Assembly: GCF_003052295.1 (NCBI RefSeq)
Contig: NZ_QBLC01000005.1
Location: 124,001-188,000 of the forward strand
Reading direction: 5' to 3'
Length of the DNA stretch: 64,000 bases
Source: Trichococcus paludicola
GTDB lineage: Bacteria > Bacillota > Bacilli > Lactobacillales > Aerococcaceae
The notes beneath the pieces were generated by a model. The model had not been told where the DNA came from. It ran no database searches and worked only from the letters and a program-made list of their open reading frames with translations. Below are positions 24,680-34,926 of this stretch, piece after piece. Both the position numbers and the translations under genes were made by a program. Numbering within the stretch: position 1 is the stretch's first letter; every line of letters begins with the position of its first letter.

Positions 24680-26347
24680 ATGTTAAAAGATAAATGGGTC
24701 ATCACTACAACGCTAGCAATCAGTTTGGTGTTGGCGGGCTGTTCGACTGGTGATGCCGCAAATACAGAAAGCAGCGAAGGCACGGCTGCTTCATCAACCG
24801 CCGCCGCAGCCGAGCAAGTCATCACAATCACGAATACAGGGGAGTTGGCCTCCTTGGACAACGCCGTTTCGGCCGACAACGCCAGCTTGGTGGTGCTCGA
24901 GAACGCAAATGAAGGTCTTTACCGCGTCGGTGACGAGGGCGTGTTTGAACTGGGTATCGCAGCCGAAGAGCCTGTCGTCAGCGAGGACGGACTGGAGTAT
25001 ACCTTCAAAATCAGGGAAGATGCGAACTGGTCGAACGGTGATCCGGTGACCGCGGAAGATTTTGTCTATACCTACCAGAAAATTGTGGATCCGGCGACGG
25101 CTTCCCCGAACATCAATAAACTGTATCCGTTGAAGAATGCGGAAGCGATCAACAATGGGGAGTTGGACAAAGCGGAACTGGGTGTCGAAGCGATCGACGA
25201 GAAGACCGTGAAGTTCACTTTGGGCAATCCTACCGCTTACTTCAAGGACCTGTTGGGGACGTCTTCCTACTTGCCGCAGAACCACCAAGTGGCGAGCGAA
25301 TTGGGCGGCGCCTACGGAACGAACAGTGAAAACACTGTCTACAATGGACCTTTCGTCGTGGAAGGTTGGGAAGGCACGGATCTGAACTGGTCGATGGTTC
25401 CGAACGAAGCCTATTGGGATGCGGAGAACGTCCAATTGGATCAGATCAATTGGGAAGTCAGCAAGGAAATTGCCACGAACATCAATCTGTTCGAGTCCGG
25501 TGAGGTCCAGTTGACGCAAATCAGCAATCCTTACATCGAACAGTATGCAGGCTCCGACGCTTTGGTGACGGAACCGAAAGCTCTGTCCGGCTATGTCTGG
25601 TTCAACCAAGGCCGCACGAGCACCGCCAATGTCCATCTGCGGAAAGCCTTGTCCTATTCGTTCGATAAGGAAGCTTATGTGGATACCGTTTTGAATGACG
25701 GTTCCGTTCCTTCGAATGGTTTTGTGCCTTCCAATTACGCCTTCAATCCGGAAACCGATGAAGATTTCCGCGAAGAGAGCGGCGATTTGGCCGTCTACGA
25801 TGTGGAAACGGCACAAGCCGAGTGGGAAACCGCGAAGGAAGAACTGGGCATCGAAACGCTGTCGCTCGAATTGCTGACTTCCGATACGGAAACATCCAAG
25901 ACAACGGCCGAATTCCTGCAATCGCAATGGCAAGAGAACCTGCCGGGCTTGACGATCACGATCCGCAATGTGCCTTTGAAGAGCCGGATGGAATCGACCA
26001 CGAACGGTGACTATGATATCGCCTACGGAACGTATACGCCGAGTTATGCCGATCCGATCGCCTTTCTGGAGATGTATGAATCCACAAGCGGCCTGAACAG
26101 TTCCCGCTTTGCGGATGAAGGTTACGATGCTTTGCTGGACGACACCAGAAGCGCGTATGCCAACGATCCGGAAAGCCGTTGGGAAGCGTTATTGGCGGCC
26201 GAAGAAACACTGATAGCCGAGAACTCCGTGAATGCGCCGATTTATCAAGGAGCCAATGCCAATCTGATCGATCCGTCCTTGAAGGATGTGCAGATCCAAC
26301 CGGTGGGTGCAGCGATGTACTTCCGCACGGCCTACGTGGAAGAGTAA
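24680..26347 (+). CDS. Oligopeptide-binding lipoprotein, OppA-like (copy 2)
   Basis: 555 residues, paralogue of 15652-17316 over its full length, including the signal TTLAISLVLAGCSTG. The start was set to ATG 24680, nine bases after CAGGAGG, which also aligns the N-terminus with copy 1; the longer frame from 24596 is not supported. SBP_bac_5 motifs are intact (WSNGDPVTAEDFVYTYQKIV, ENTVYNGPF). The linker after the lipid cysteine differs most between the copies. No opp permease or ATPase genes are near. A peptidase gene follows, which suggests peptide uptake and hydrolysis as a unit. The two copies flank the T-box cluster as direct repeats about 9 kb apart. Confidence 0.88.
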   Translation: MLKDKWVITTTLAISLVLAGCSTGDAANTESSEGTAASSTAAAAEQVITITNTGELASLDNAVSADNASLVVLENANEGLYRVGDEGVFELGIAAEEPVVSEDGLEYTFKIREDANWSNGDPVTAEDFVYTYQKIVDPATASPNINKLYPLKNAEAINNGELDKAELGVEAIDEKTVKFTLGNPTAYFKDLLGTSSYLPQNHQVASELGGAYGTNSENTVYNGPFVVEGWEGTDLNWSMVPNEAYWDAENVQLDQINWEVSKEIATNINLFESGEVQLTQISNPYIEQYAGSDALVTEPKALSGYVWFNQGRTSTANVHLRKALSYSFDKEAYVDTVLNDGSVPSNGFVPSNYAFNPETDEDFREESGDLAVYDVETAQAEWETAKEELGIETLSLELLTSDTETSKTTAEFLQSQWQENLPGLTITIRNVPLKSRMESTTNGDYDIAYGTYTPSYADPIAFLEMYESTSGLNSSRFADEGYDALLDDTRSAYANDPESRWEALLAAEETLIAENSVNAPIYQGANANLIDPSLKDVQIQPVGAAMYFRTAYVEE

Positions 26348-26379
26348 ACGGACAACAGACCGAAAACAAGTACGTGAGA

Positions 26380-26431
26380 AAATATCCGCTTAACGGACTG
26401 CCTCGTGAAGGCGCCCGTTAGTCGGATATTT
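26380..26431 (+). other. Large hairpin between oppA copy 2 and pepT
   Basis: AAATATCCG (26380-26388) pairs with CGGATATTT (26423-26431), TTAACGG with CCGTTAG inside it, and GCCT with AGGC at the tip. No T run follows, so it is not a standard terminator; an mRNA processing or stabilising hairpin, or an attenuator, are options. Confidence 0.5.
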
Positions 26432-26476
26432 CCTTATACCGATAAGAAAAGCGTCAAAGAAAGGCGGATGAGGAAT

Positions 26477-27769
26477 ATGTACGAAAATTTATTGGAACGA
26501 TTCATCGCATACGCAAAGGTCGACACGCGGTCGGACGACAGCAGCTACACGGTGCCGTCCACGCACAGCCAAGTGACATTCGCCCTGGAATTGGCGAAGG
26601 AACTGATCAGAATCGGTTTGGATGAGGTCGAATACAATGAAACGAACGGCTTCCTGACGGCAACCCTGCCGAGCAATACGGCAGAAGCAGTGCCGGTCAT
26701 CGGTTTCATCGCACATCTGGACACAGCCGATTTCAACTCAGTCAATGTCCGTCCGCAGGTTCACTATGCTTATGATGGCGGTGACATCGTCCTGAACGCG
26801 GACGAACAAATTATCCTTTCGCCGAAGGAATTCCCGCGACTGCGCAACTACATTGGGGAGACGGTCATCACGACGGATGGTACGACCTTGTTGGGCGCCG
26901 ACGACAAAGCCGGCATTGCCTCGATCGTGACCGCCTGCGCGCAATTCATCGCGCATCCGGAACGGAAACACGGGAAGATCCGCCTCGCTTTCGGACCCGA
27001 TGAGGAACTGGGAGCTCGCGGGGCGAAGCTGTTCGATGTGGACCATTTCGCGGCCGACTTCGCTTACACGATCGATGGCGGACCGATCGGAAATCTGACC
27101 TACGACAACTTCAATGCGGCCCAAGCGGAGCTCATCATCCGCGGTACGAGCGTACATCCCGGTTCCGCAAAGGATACAATGGTCAACGCTTTACTGGTCG
27201 CCAGTCAATTTGCGACAGCTTTGCCTCAGCACGAAACGCCCGAACGCACTAGCGGCTACGAAGGCTACTACTTCCTGACTTGCCAGAGCGGGACCGTCGA
27301 TGAAGTCAAACAGACCTATTACATCCGCGATCATGACCGGGAAGGCTTCGCAGCCCGCAAGCGTTTCTTCGCCGAACAGGTAGCGGCCTTCAACTCCCAA
27401 TTTATCGAACCGCGTATTTCATTGAAAATTTTCGATCAGTACTATAATATGCGCGACATCATCGAGCAGCATCCGGTCGTCGTTGATTTGGCGGTCCAAG
27501 CTTATGAATCCTGCGGCATCACGCCGGTCTTCAAACCGATGCGCGGCGGTACGGACGGCTGCATCATCTCCCACAAAGGCTTGCCGACCCCGAACCTGTT
27601 CTCCGGAACCGAAAACGGCCACGGGAAATACGAATTCGTGACACTTGAGACGATGGAGAAATCCGTTGACGTCATCATGGCTATCGTCGAACAGAATGCC
27701 GCGCGGAGTGGAACGTTTCTGCTGGAATACGACTTGTCCTTAACGCAATCTGTCAAAAAGCGGGTATAA
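26477..27769 (+). CDS. pepT: Peptidase T (tripeptide aminopeptidase, M20 family)
   Basis: 430 residues from the ATG at 26477. M20/PepT metal ligands are visible: His and Asp in IGFIAHLDTAD, Asp in LLGADDKAGIAS (bridging), the general-base Glu pair in FGPDEELG, Asp in TIDGGPIG, and the final His in FSGTENGHGKYEFV. It releases the N-terminal residue from tripeptides in the cytoplasm using two zinc ions. ATG 26468 (three residues longer) is an alternative; MYENLLERFIAYAKVDTRSD best matches the usual N-terminus. It follows a peptide-binding protein gene, which fits use of imported peptides. Confidence 0.92.
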   Translation: MYENLLERFIAYAKVDTRSDDSSYTVPSTHSQVTFALELAKELIRIGLDEVEYNETNGFLTATLPSNTAEAVPVIGFIAHLDTADFNSVNVRPQVHYAYDGGDIVLNADEQIILSPKEFPRLRNYIGETVITTDGTTLLGADDKAGIASIVTACAQFIAHPERKHGKIRLAFGPDEELGARGAKLFDVDHFAADFAYTIDGGPIGNLTYDNFNAAQAELIIRGTSVHPGSAKDTMVNALLVASQFATALPQHETPERTSGYEGYYFLTCQSGTVDEVKQTYYIRDHDREGFAARKRFFAEQVAAFNSQFIEPRISLKIFDQYYNMRDIIEQHPVVVDLAVQAYESCGITPVFKPMRGGTDGCIISHKGLPTPNLFSGTENGHGKYEFVTLETMEKSVDVIMAIVEQNAARSGTFLLEYDLSLTQSVKKRV

Positions 27770-27770
27770 T
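27765..27770 (+). promoter_or_regulatory. Candidate -10 element before the TPR protein gene
   Basis: A perfect TATAAT lies at the very end of pepT, about 37 bases before the start at 27807. No good -35 is seen at the right distance. Confidence 0.3.
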
Positions 27771-27806
27771 ATACTTAACAGATAGCACTAAGGGAGGATG
27801 GATTGT

Positions 27807-28745
27807 ATGGGTGAAATGGAAAAGCTGATGAAACAGTTGAACAATTTCGTGATGAAACACGGCGAGGACTATGATTCTGTGGAGGAAGCAATCGAAGCAT
27901 TCATGAAACTTTCCAACGAGGCGGGTGCCAAGGGAGCAGCGTTCACAGCCGGAGAATTGACTGCTGAAGAGAAGGCGAGCGAAGAGTTGGAGAAGCTGGA
28001 GTTCGCGACTTCCGAACGCGAACACGCGGCTATATTGGAGCGTGCCTTGAAATTGGATCCGGATAATCTGGAAGCGAGACTCTATCAGCTGGATCCTGAG
28101 TCACTCGAATTCATCCATGAAATCAAGAAACTGGTGGCGTTCGGAAAGACGGTGCTGCAAAAGCATGGTTTGGATGATGAAGAGTCCATCGGAAAATATT
28201 GGGGAATCGTCGAAACCAGGGCATACATGCGCGTCAAGGCGCTCTATGCCGAAGAACTGCAGCGACGTCGGATGTTGACAGCGGCCGTGAGGGAATACGA
28301 GGATATGTTGCGGTTGAGTGTGGGGGATAACATGGGAGCCCGCTACATTCTGATGGGTATCTACTGTCAGTTGGAACAACTGGAAAAAGCCAAAGAACTT
28401 TATGAACGCTACCCCGAAACATCCGCCCAAATGCTGTTGCCGCTGATTCTGCTGTCGTTGAAATACGATGATGAGCTAAGCGCAAAACGCTATTACAAAG
28501 ATCTGCAGAAAGAAAACAAAAACTGCAAAAAAGTTTTTGGCCGGATGGAGTTTGATGTAGAAAGTATGTTTGACGCAACGGATGCTGCCGATTATCTTGC
28601 GGACAGCGAAGAAGAACTCTATATCGCGATTTCCAATGTGATGGCCGATTTTGCGGTTGTGCCGGACATGTACTATTACGAATGGCTGAAGAAAAATCTG
28701 ATCAAACCGACCGCATCCCGGAAAGGGACCCAGAAGAAAAAATAG
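27807..28745 (+). CDS. TPR-like cytoplasmic protein of unknown function
   Basis: 312 residues, very rich in Leu, Glu and Lys, no signal peptide or membrane segment. Helical repeat character is clear: EREHAAILERALKLDPDNLE and MGARYILMGIYCQLEQLEKA followed by KELYERYP look like tetratricopeptide repeats. The C-terminus is a lysine-rich tail. No catalytic motif seen. ATG 27807 lies 9 bases after GGGAGG; ATG 27798 touches it. Probably a protein-protein interaction scaffold; I cannot assign a function. It shares a bidirectional terminator with the next, convergent gene. Confidence 0.7.
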   Translation: MGEMEKLMKQLNNFVMKHGEDYDSVEEAIEAFMKLSNEAGAKGAAFTAGELTAEEKASEELEKLEFATSEREHAAILERALKLDPDNLEARLYQLDPESLEFIHEIKKLVAFGKTVLQKHGLDDEESIGKYWGIVETRAYMRVKALYAEELQRRRMLTAAVREYEDMLRLSVGDNMGARYILMGIYCQLEQLEKAKELYERYPETSAQMLLPLILLSLKYDDELSAKRYYKDLQKENKNCKKVFGRMEFDVESMFDATDAADYLADSEEELYIAISNVMADFAVVPDMYYYEWLKKNLIKPTASRKGTQKKK

Positions 28746-28764
28746 TTGCCTGATTGCTCAATAA

Positions 28765-28811
28765 AAAAAGCCGATAAGGAAACGGAATATCCGTGACCTT
28801 ATCGGCTTTTT
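28765..28811. terminator. Bidirectional terminator between the TPR gene and fghA
   Basis: AAAAAGCCGATAAGG (28765-28779) pairs perfectly with 28797-28811. A runs on the left and T runs on the right allow termination from both convergent genes. Confidence 0.9.
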
Positions 28812-28851
28812 GCCCATTACTGGCTATATGTTTTTGGGCACTGTTTTCTTC

Positions 28852-29682
28852 CTACTTCAAACAGTCTTTGTGGAATTGCAGATGTTCTTCTATGAAGGAA
28901 GCGATCGTGAAGTAACTGTGGTCGTAACCGTCCAATTTTTCGTAGTTCACTTTTTTACCTTCAGCGGCTTGCAGGAAGGCTTCCTCGTTCAGCTGGACAG
29001 CATAAAAGTTGTCAGCGGTCCCTTGCGAAATATGGATAGGGGGAGCGGCAGGGCTTTCCGCAATCAAGCTGGTCGCGTCCCAGGCTGCCCAATCTTTTTC
29101 ATCCGACCCCAAGTAGGCGGTGAAGGCTTTTTGGCCCCAAGGAACCTGCGACGGATTCAAAATAGGTGCGAAAGCGGAAATGGATCGGTAGCGTTCCGGA
29201 TTTTTCAATCCGATGACCAACGCTCCGTGTCCGCCCATCGAGTGGCCCATGATGCTCTCTTTTCCTGAAAAATTGGGAATCAGAGTGTAGACAAGTTGAG
29301 GCAGTTCTTTCGTCAAATAATCATACATCCGATAATTTTTTGCCCACGGTTCCTGGGTCGCGTTCAGATAGAATCCGGCGCCTTGGCCCAGATCCCATTT
29401 TTCGTCATCCGCCACATCCGTTCCGCGCGGAGAAGTGTCCGGCATGACAACTGTCAACTGGTGTTGGTTTGCGTATTTTTGGAACGCGCCTTTTTGGCTG
29501 AAGTTGTCGTCGGTGCACGTCAATCCTGAAAGCCACCAAACCAAAGATGTCCGCTTGTTGTCTGTTTGTTTCGGCAGGAACAGGCTGAAAACCATGTCGC
29601 AATCCAGCGTTTCAGAATAGTGACGGTATTTTCTTTGTTCGCCCTTAAATACTTTATGCGTTTCGATCAAGGTTGTTGTCAT
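28852..29682 (-). CDS. fghA: S-formylglutathione hydrolase (esterase D family)
   Basis: 276 residues. Nucleophile elbow GHSMGGHGAL with the catalytic Ser; the oxyanion region LSGLTCTDDNFSQKGAFQKY, which includes the family's conserved cysteine, and the C-terminal GYDHSYFTIASF with the catalytic His are diagnostic of S-formylglutathione hydrolase. It releases formate from the S-formyl thiol made by the dehydrogenase next door. The start is ATG at 29682 with GGAGA nine bases upstream; the first ATG at 29697 overlaps the dehydrogenase. Gene gap is 4 bases, so the two are one operon. The thiol used in this bacterium (glutathione, bacillithiol or other) is not shown. Confidence 0.92.
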   Translation of the reverse strand: MTTTLIETHKVFKGEQRKYRHYSETLDCDMVFSLFLPKQTDNKRTSLVWWLSGLTCTDDNFSQKGAFQKYANQHQLTVVMPDTSPRGTDVADDEKWDLGQGAGFYLNATQEPWAKNYRMYDYLTKELPQLVYTLIPNFSGKESIMGHSMGGHGALVIGLKNPERYRSISAFAPILNPSQVPWGQKAFTAYLGSDEKDWAAWDATSLIAESPAAPPIHISQGTADNFYAVQLNEEAFLQAAEGKKVNYEKLDGYDHSYFTIASFIEEHLQFHKDCLK

Positions 29683-29686
29683 ATCT

Positions 29687-30907
<1,221 letters not shown>

Positions 30908-30927
30908 TCAAGAAACGAGGCAGTCCT

Positions 30928-31275
30928 ATGATCCAATACCAAGAGAAAGAATTTTACAATACAAAAGACTTAGCCTTATCCGTCGTGGGTGGAAGATGGA
31001 AGATTGCGATCATCTGGTCATTGCTCCACAACGGCACGCTGCGGCTGAGCGAGTTCAACAAAATCCTCCCTGACATCAACCAGCGGATGCTGATCCGGCA
31101 GTTGCGGGAGTTGGAGCGCGATCTGATCATCGCAAGGACGGTCTATCCCGTGGTTCCTCCGAAAGTCGAGTATCATCTGACCGACATCGGCAAGGAATTG
31201 GCGCCGGTCGTCCAATCCATTTGCGACTGGGGAGACCAATATCTGAAAGTGATAACGGCAGAAGAGACGCTTTAG
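30928..31275 (+). CDS. HxlR-family winged-helix regulator, probably formaldehyde-responsive
   Basis: 115 residues, single winged-helix domain of the HxlR type: DLALSVVGGRWKIAIIWSLL (first helices, conserved GGKW-type motif), RLSEFNKILPDINQRMLIRQ (recognition helix region) and KVEYHLTDIGKELAPV (wing). In Bacillus, HxlR activates formaldehyde fixation in response to formaldehyde. Its divergent position to the formaldehyde dehydrogenase/hydrolase pair supports the same signal here. The protein has no cysteine that I can see, so it does not appear to use the Cys-based aldehyde sensing known for some HxlR relatives. Confidence 0.8.
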   Translation: MIQYQEKEFYNTKDLALSVVGGRWKIAIIWSLLHNGTLRLSEFNKILPDINQRMLIRQLRELERDLIIARTVYPVVPPKVEYHLTDIGKELAPVVQSICDWGDQYLKVITAEETL

Positions 31276-31323
31276 CGCAGCTGGGAACGCCTAAAACAAA
31301 AAGTAACCGCCAATCGACATAAT

Positions 31324-31403
31324 AGTTGTACGAACAAATTAAATGTGCTATCTTAATTTGTAAGTACATATATTATGTGCGGATGCAAATGTTAGCGGTT
31401 GCA
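31324..31403 (+). promoter_or_regulatory. Arabinanase promoter with two AraR-like boxes and a cre-like site
   Basis: Box 1 AGTTGTACGAACAAAT (31324-31339) overlaps the -35 TTGTAC (31326-31331); the -10 TATCTT is at 31349-31354; box 2 ATTTGTAAGTACATAT (31356-31371) follows directly. Centres are 32 bases apart, about three helical turns, allowing cooperative binding. TGTTAGCGGTTGCA (31390-31403) matches cre at 13 of 14 positions. Together they predict arabinose induction and glucose repression. Confidence 0.7.
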
Positions 31404-31428
31404 ATTATAGAAGGAGGCGTTTTTTATC

Positions 31429-34125
31429 ATTACCAGATCGAGAATATCCAAATTGTTGCTTTGCGGTATGGCCATCAGCATGGCTGCCGCGGTCCAGTCC
31501 AAGTCACAGGTGCACGCGTCGGAAACGGATGAGGCCATCACTTTCTCAAATGCATCGGTCCACGATCCCTCCATCATCAAAGATCCGAAATCCGGGATGT
31601 ACTATGTGTTCGGTTCGCATATCGCAGCCGCCAAATCGTCGGATCTGATCAATTGGCAGAATTTCACCAACGGTTACACCAGTACGGACAATACGATTTA
31701 CGGGGATTTGAGCGAAAATCTTTCCGAATCCTTCGCCTGGGCAGGGGAAGATGATGCCGACAGCAAAGGAGGTTACGCGGTCTGGGCGCCGGATGTCATC
31801 TGGAACAAGCACTATCGGAACGAAGACGGCAGCAAAGGTGCCTACATGCTTTACTACAGCGTCTCCTCCACCTATATCCGATCGGCGATCGGCTTGGCTG
31901 TATCCAAAAATATCGAAGGGCCGTATGCGTATGTCGATACGATCATCTACTCCGGCTTCCAGGAAGAAGAGGCGTACGATGCCAATAGCGACGTCAATAA
32001 GCAATGGGAGAGCACGAACATCGACGAACTCATCGAAGAGGGCGTGCTGGAAGAGCCGAATCCGGATTGGTTCACGGATAACGGTACCTACAACAATGCA
32101 GACTACACGAACGCCATCGATGCCAATATCCTGTATGACAAGCAAGGAAAACTGTGGATGACATACGGTTCGTGGTCAGGCGGGACATTCATTCTTGAAC
32201 TGGACAAAAAAACAGGTATTCCGCTGTATCCCGGCGAAGACGGAGTGACCAAGGACGGCCGGATGATCGATCGGTATTTCGGCACCAAGATCGCTGCTGG
32301 GTATGGGCGTTCGTCTGAAGGGACTTATGCCGTCTACGACAAAAAGGCTGGCTATTATTATCTTTATTTGACCTATGGCGGGTTGGCTTCGGATGGCGGT
32401 TACCAGATGCGTCAGTTCCGTTCGGAGTCGATCACGGGTCCTTATGTGGATGCAGCCGGCAATGAAGCCGTGTATCCCGAGTCCTTCGACAAGGGCGTAG
32501 GCAATTTCCCGGGGGTCAACGATCATCAGGACATCGGCAACAAATTGATCGGGAACTTCCTCTTCACCCGGGAATTGGGTGAGGACGGGACCGGGGACGG
32601 CGTCGGTTATCTGTCGGCTGGGCACAACTCCTATTACATCGATGCAAAAGCCGATAAGGAATTTCTCGTATTCCATACCCGCTTCCCGAACAAAGGCGAA
32701 ACCCATGAAGTGCGTGTCCATCAGACATTCAAGAACAGCAACGACTGGCCGGTTCCGACACCGTATCGCTATGCTGGTGAGACGATAACGGAAGTGGCGC
32801 AGGCAGAGGTCACCGGCACTTACAAGTTCGTCAACCACGGCAACCAGATCACCGGCCAATTGACGGAGTCCACACTAATTCAGTTGCAGGCTAACGGCAC
32901 GGTTACAGGTGCGCAGGAAGGTACATGGCGGCTTTATGATGATTATCGGGCCGAATTGAAACTGGCGGACGGAACGTACGACGGGGTCTTCATCAGCCAA
33001 TGGGATCCGACGACAGAAGCGTGGGTCATGACTTTCAGCGGCATGTCCGAGAACGGACAGGTCATTTGGGGAAGTCAAACCAGCACGGCAACGGACGCGG
33101 AACAGATGGAGAAGATCAAAGCCGAGCTTGCGGAATCCATGCCTGAATCCGTCATGAAGGACATCATACTGCCGACAACCGCTGCGGGCGGAAGCACCAT
33201 CCAATGGACTTCCTCCGACCCGGCTGTCATTTCGGAAACAGGCATCGTCACTCGTCCTGAAGCCGGTCAGCCGGCAGCGCTCGTGACGTTGACTGCACTC
33301 ATCCAAAACGAGCTGCAATCGGAGCAAGTCAGCTTCGAGATCCAGGTCGAACCGAAGGAAGCCGGCAAGCTTTCGGCTTACTATTCCTTCGATGAGACTT
33401 ATCAGAATGCGGCAGGCGATCAGAGTGATGCGCAAGTGACCGGAGACCGGATCAACAATACGGGCGGAGCTGTATCGCTCGTTGAGGGTATCAAAGGCCA
33501 GGCAGCTTCATTCGATGGCAAATCCGGACTGTCGCTTGGGAAGGGATTGATCACCCAAAATGCCTATACCGTAGCTTTCTGGATCAATCCAACCGAGCTG
33601 AATCAGTTCACGACCGCCTTCTTCGGCGCCGCCACAGAGCAAAGCTGGATCAGTTTGACGCCTGTAGGACCGGCCAATCAGACGATGCTTTGGTCCGGTC
33701 AGCAATGGTATGATGCGCCGATCGGTTCGACCATCCCTGCTGGTGCATGGACCCACCTGGCCTTTACGGTAGATGCCGGCCAAATCTCCGTCTATGTCAA
33801 CGGTGAGGAAAAGTTCACAGGAGAGGCATTCCCGAACATCTTCGAAGGTTCGGCAGCATCGTTCAGTCTAGGCGTCAACTACTGGGATCAACCATTCAAA
33901 GGGCTGATTGATGAACTGTATATCCAAGACGGCATCGTCCTTTCGGCGGATGAAATCAAAGCACTGTACGAGGAAGCACCTGCTGCAGCCCCGGATGCGC
34001 CTGCGGCTGAAGCATCCATCAGCCAATCGACTTTGTTGTATGGCACACTCGCATTCGGTGCAGTGGCAGCCGCAAGGGTATCAATGTACTATTACAAAAA
34101 ATCAGCTAAGAAAACAGAAGAGTAA
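31429..34125 (+). CDS. Secreted, membrane-anchored GH43 endo-alpha-1,5-L-arabinanase with LamG domain
   Basis: About 898 residues. Signal peptide, then a GH43 five-blade propeller (about 30-450): catalytic Asp in VHDPSIIKD, modulating Asp in AIDANILYD, and acid Glu in RSSEGTYAVYD. Next come the GH43-arabinanase C-terminal beta domain (TGTYKFVNHGNQITGQL), an atrophied-Ig-like domain (TIQWTSSDPAVISETGIV), a LamG jelly-roll (LSAYYSFDET to LIDELYIQDG) and a C-terminal membrane helix followed by lysines; there is no LPXTG. It cuts arabinan into arabinose oligomers at the cell surface. Start problem: no ATG or GTG is near AAGGAGG (31411-31417). ATT at 31429 (or ATC at 31426) gives a normal signal peptide (ITRSRISKLLLCGMAISM); TTG at 31453 would lack its basic N-region. 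Confidence 0.88.
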   Translation: MTRSRISKLLLCGMAISMAAAVQSKSQVHASETDEAITFSNASVHDPSIIKDPKSGMYYVFGSHIAAAKSSDLINWQNFTNGYTSTDNTIYGDLSENLSESFAWAGEDDADSKGGYAVWAPDVIWNKHYRNEDGSKGAYMLYYSVSSTYIRSAIGLAVSKNIEGPYAYVDTIIYSGFQEEEAYDANSDVNKQWESTNIDELIEEGVLEEPNPDWFTDNGTYNNADYTNAIDANILYDKQGKLWMTYGSWSGGTFILELDKKTGIPLYPGEDGVTKDGRMIDRYFGTKIAAGYGRSSEGTYAVYDKKAGYYYLYLTYGGLASDGGYQMRQFRSESITGPYVDAAGNEAVYPESFDKGVGNFPGVNDHQDIGNKLIGNFLFTRELGEDGTGDGVGYLSAGHNSYYIDAKADKEFLVFHTRFPNKGETHEVRVHQTFKNSNDWPVPTPYRYAGETITEVAQAEVTGTYKFVNHGNQITGQLTESTLIQLQANGTVTGAQEGTWRLYDDYRAELKLADGTYDGVFISQWDPTTEAWVMTFSGMSENGQVIWGSQTSTATDAEQMEKIKAELAESMPESVMKDIILPTTAAGGSTIQWTSSDPAVISETGIVTRPEAGQPAALVTLTALIQNELQSEQVSFEIQVEPKEAGKLSAYYSFDETYQNAAGDQSDAQVTGDRINNTGGAVSLVEGIKGQAASFDGKSGLSLGKGLITQNAYTVAFWINPTELNQFTTAFFGAATEQSWISLTPVGPANQTMLWSGQQWYDAPIGSTIPAGAWTHLAFTVDAGQISVYVNGEEKFTGEAFPNIFEGSAASFSLGVNYWDQPFKGLIDELYIQDGIVLSADEIKALYEEAPAAAPDAPAAEASISQSTLLYGTLAFGAVAAARVSMYYYKKSAKKTEE

Positions 34126-34170
34126 ATTATCCAAAGGGAAAAGTAATTTTTTCCCCTGAACGGCAAGGCA

Positions 34171-34207
34171 GAAGAGGGCCGGATCGCTGATCCTGGGCCT
34201 CTTTTGT
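34171..34207 (+). terminator. Terminator of the arabinanase gene
   Basis: AGAGGG..GGAT pairs with ATCC..GGGCCTCT around CGCTG, followed by TTTTG. Slightly imperfect. Confidence 0.65.
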
Positions 34208-34341
34208 TGATTAGCGGCTATGGCTGAGCCGAAAAGCCCAGAAGGGTTCTGGCTTTACTTCAGGTTGCGTTTGTTCGATAATGAACATGTATGCGGCTCA
34301 TTTTTCTTACAAAAATTTGATTGGAAGGAGGAAAATGAAAT

Positions 34342-34926
34342 ATGCTTACACTTTTTCAAACGATTGAGCCGTTGGAAATGCTGTTCATCATTGGCGTGGC
34401 CGGCACTGTCCTGACATTCCCGCTCAATGATATTTTGTCTGTGGGATTCTATGATATCACTGATTTTTTCTTGGGAATTTTGACGACGAGCTTGCTCATC
34501 AATGCGCTGCAAAAATCGGATGGCTGGTCAGTTGGCTTGTTCGCATCGGCTTTTCTGGTTATTTCAGCCCTCATCATCGCCTTCAAAATTTTCTTTGTAC
34601 TGCCCTTATTGAAACGAGCAGAAAACAGCACCATCACGAGTTCAAAAGATTTGGAAGGCAAAGAAGCGACGGTGACTGTGCCGATCGGGCAGAAAACAAT
34701 CGGTGAAATCATCGTATCGACCGGATTCGGTAAAATGAACAAAATGGCGCTCATCTATGCCTGTTCTGAGACGGCTGATGTGCTGAACATCGCCAGCGGG
34801 GAAACGGTGTTGATCATTGAAATCCGTGATAGCATCGCCTATGTCACGCCGTACAAAAATGCTGTCCACGATTTGGTGGATGAGCCTGCTACATGGAATC
34901 AAAAAAAATATAAAGGTGGGAAATAA
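34342..34926 (+). CDS. NfeD-like membrane protein (YuaF type)
   Basis: 194 residues: three hydrophobic segments (about 12-30, 40-57, 65-90), then a soluble C-terminal beta-barrel (OB-like) domain, KDLEGKEATVTVPIGQKTIG to SGETVLIIEIRDSIAYVTPY, the NfeD/YuaF layout. Members partner with flotillins in membrane organisation. The ATG lies 11 bases after AAGGAGG and the stop codon abuts the flotillin start, so they are one operon as in Bacillus yuaF-floT. No serine-protease (long NfeD) domain is present. Confidence 0.8.
   Translation: MLTLFQTIEPLEMLFIIGVAGTVLTFPLNDILSVGFYDITDFFLGILTTSLLINALQKSDGWSVGLFASAFLVISALIIAFKIFFVLPLLKRAENSTITSSKDLEGKEATVTVPIGQKTIGEIIVSTGFGKMNKMALIYACSETADVLNIASGETVLIIEIRDSIAYVTPYKNAVHDLVDEPATWNQKKYKGGK

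Noticed and set aside
24794-25933. Minus-strand open frame of 379 codons
   Set aside because: It is fully antisense to oppA copy 2, in a GC-rich third-position shadow frame, with no ribosome site and no recognisable family.
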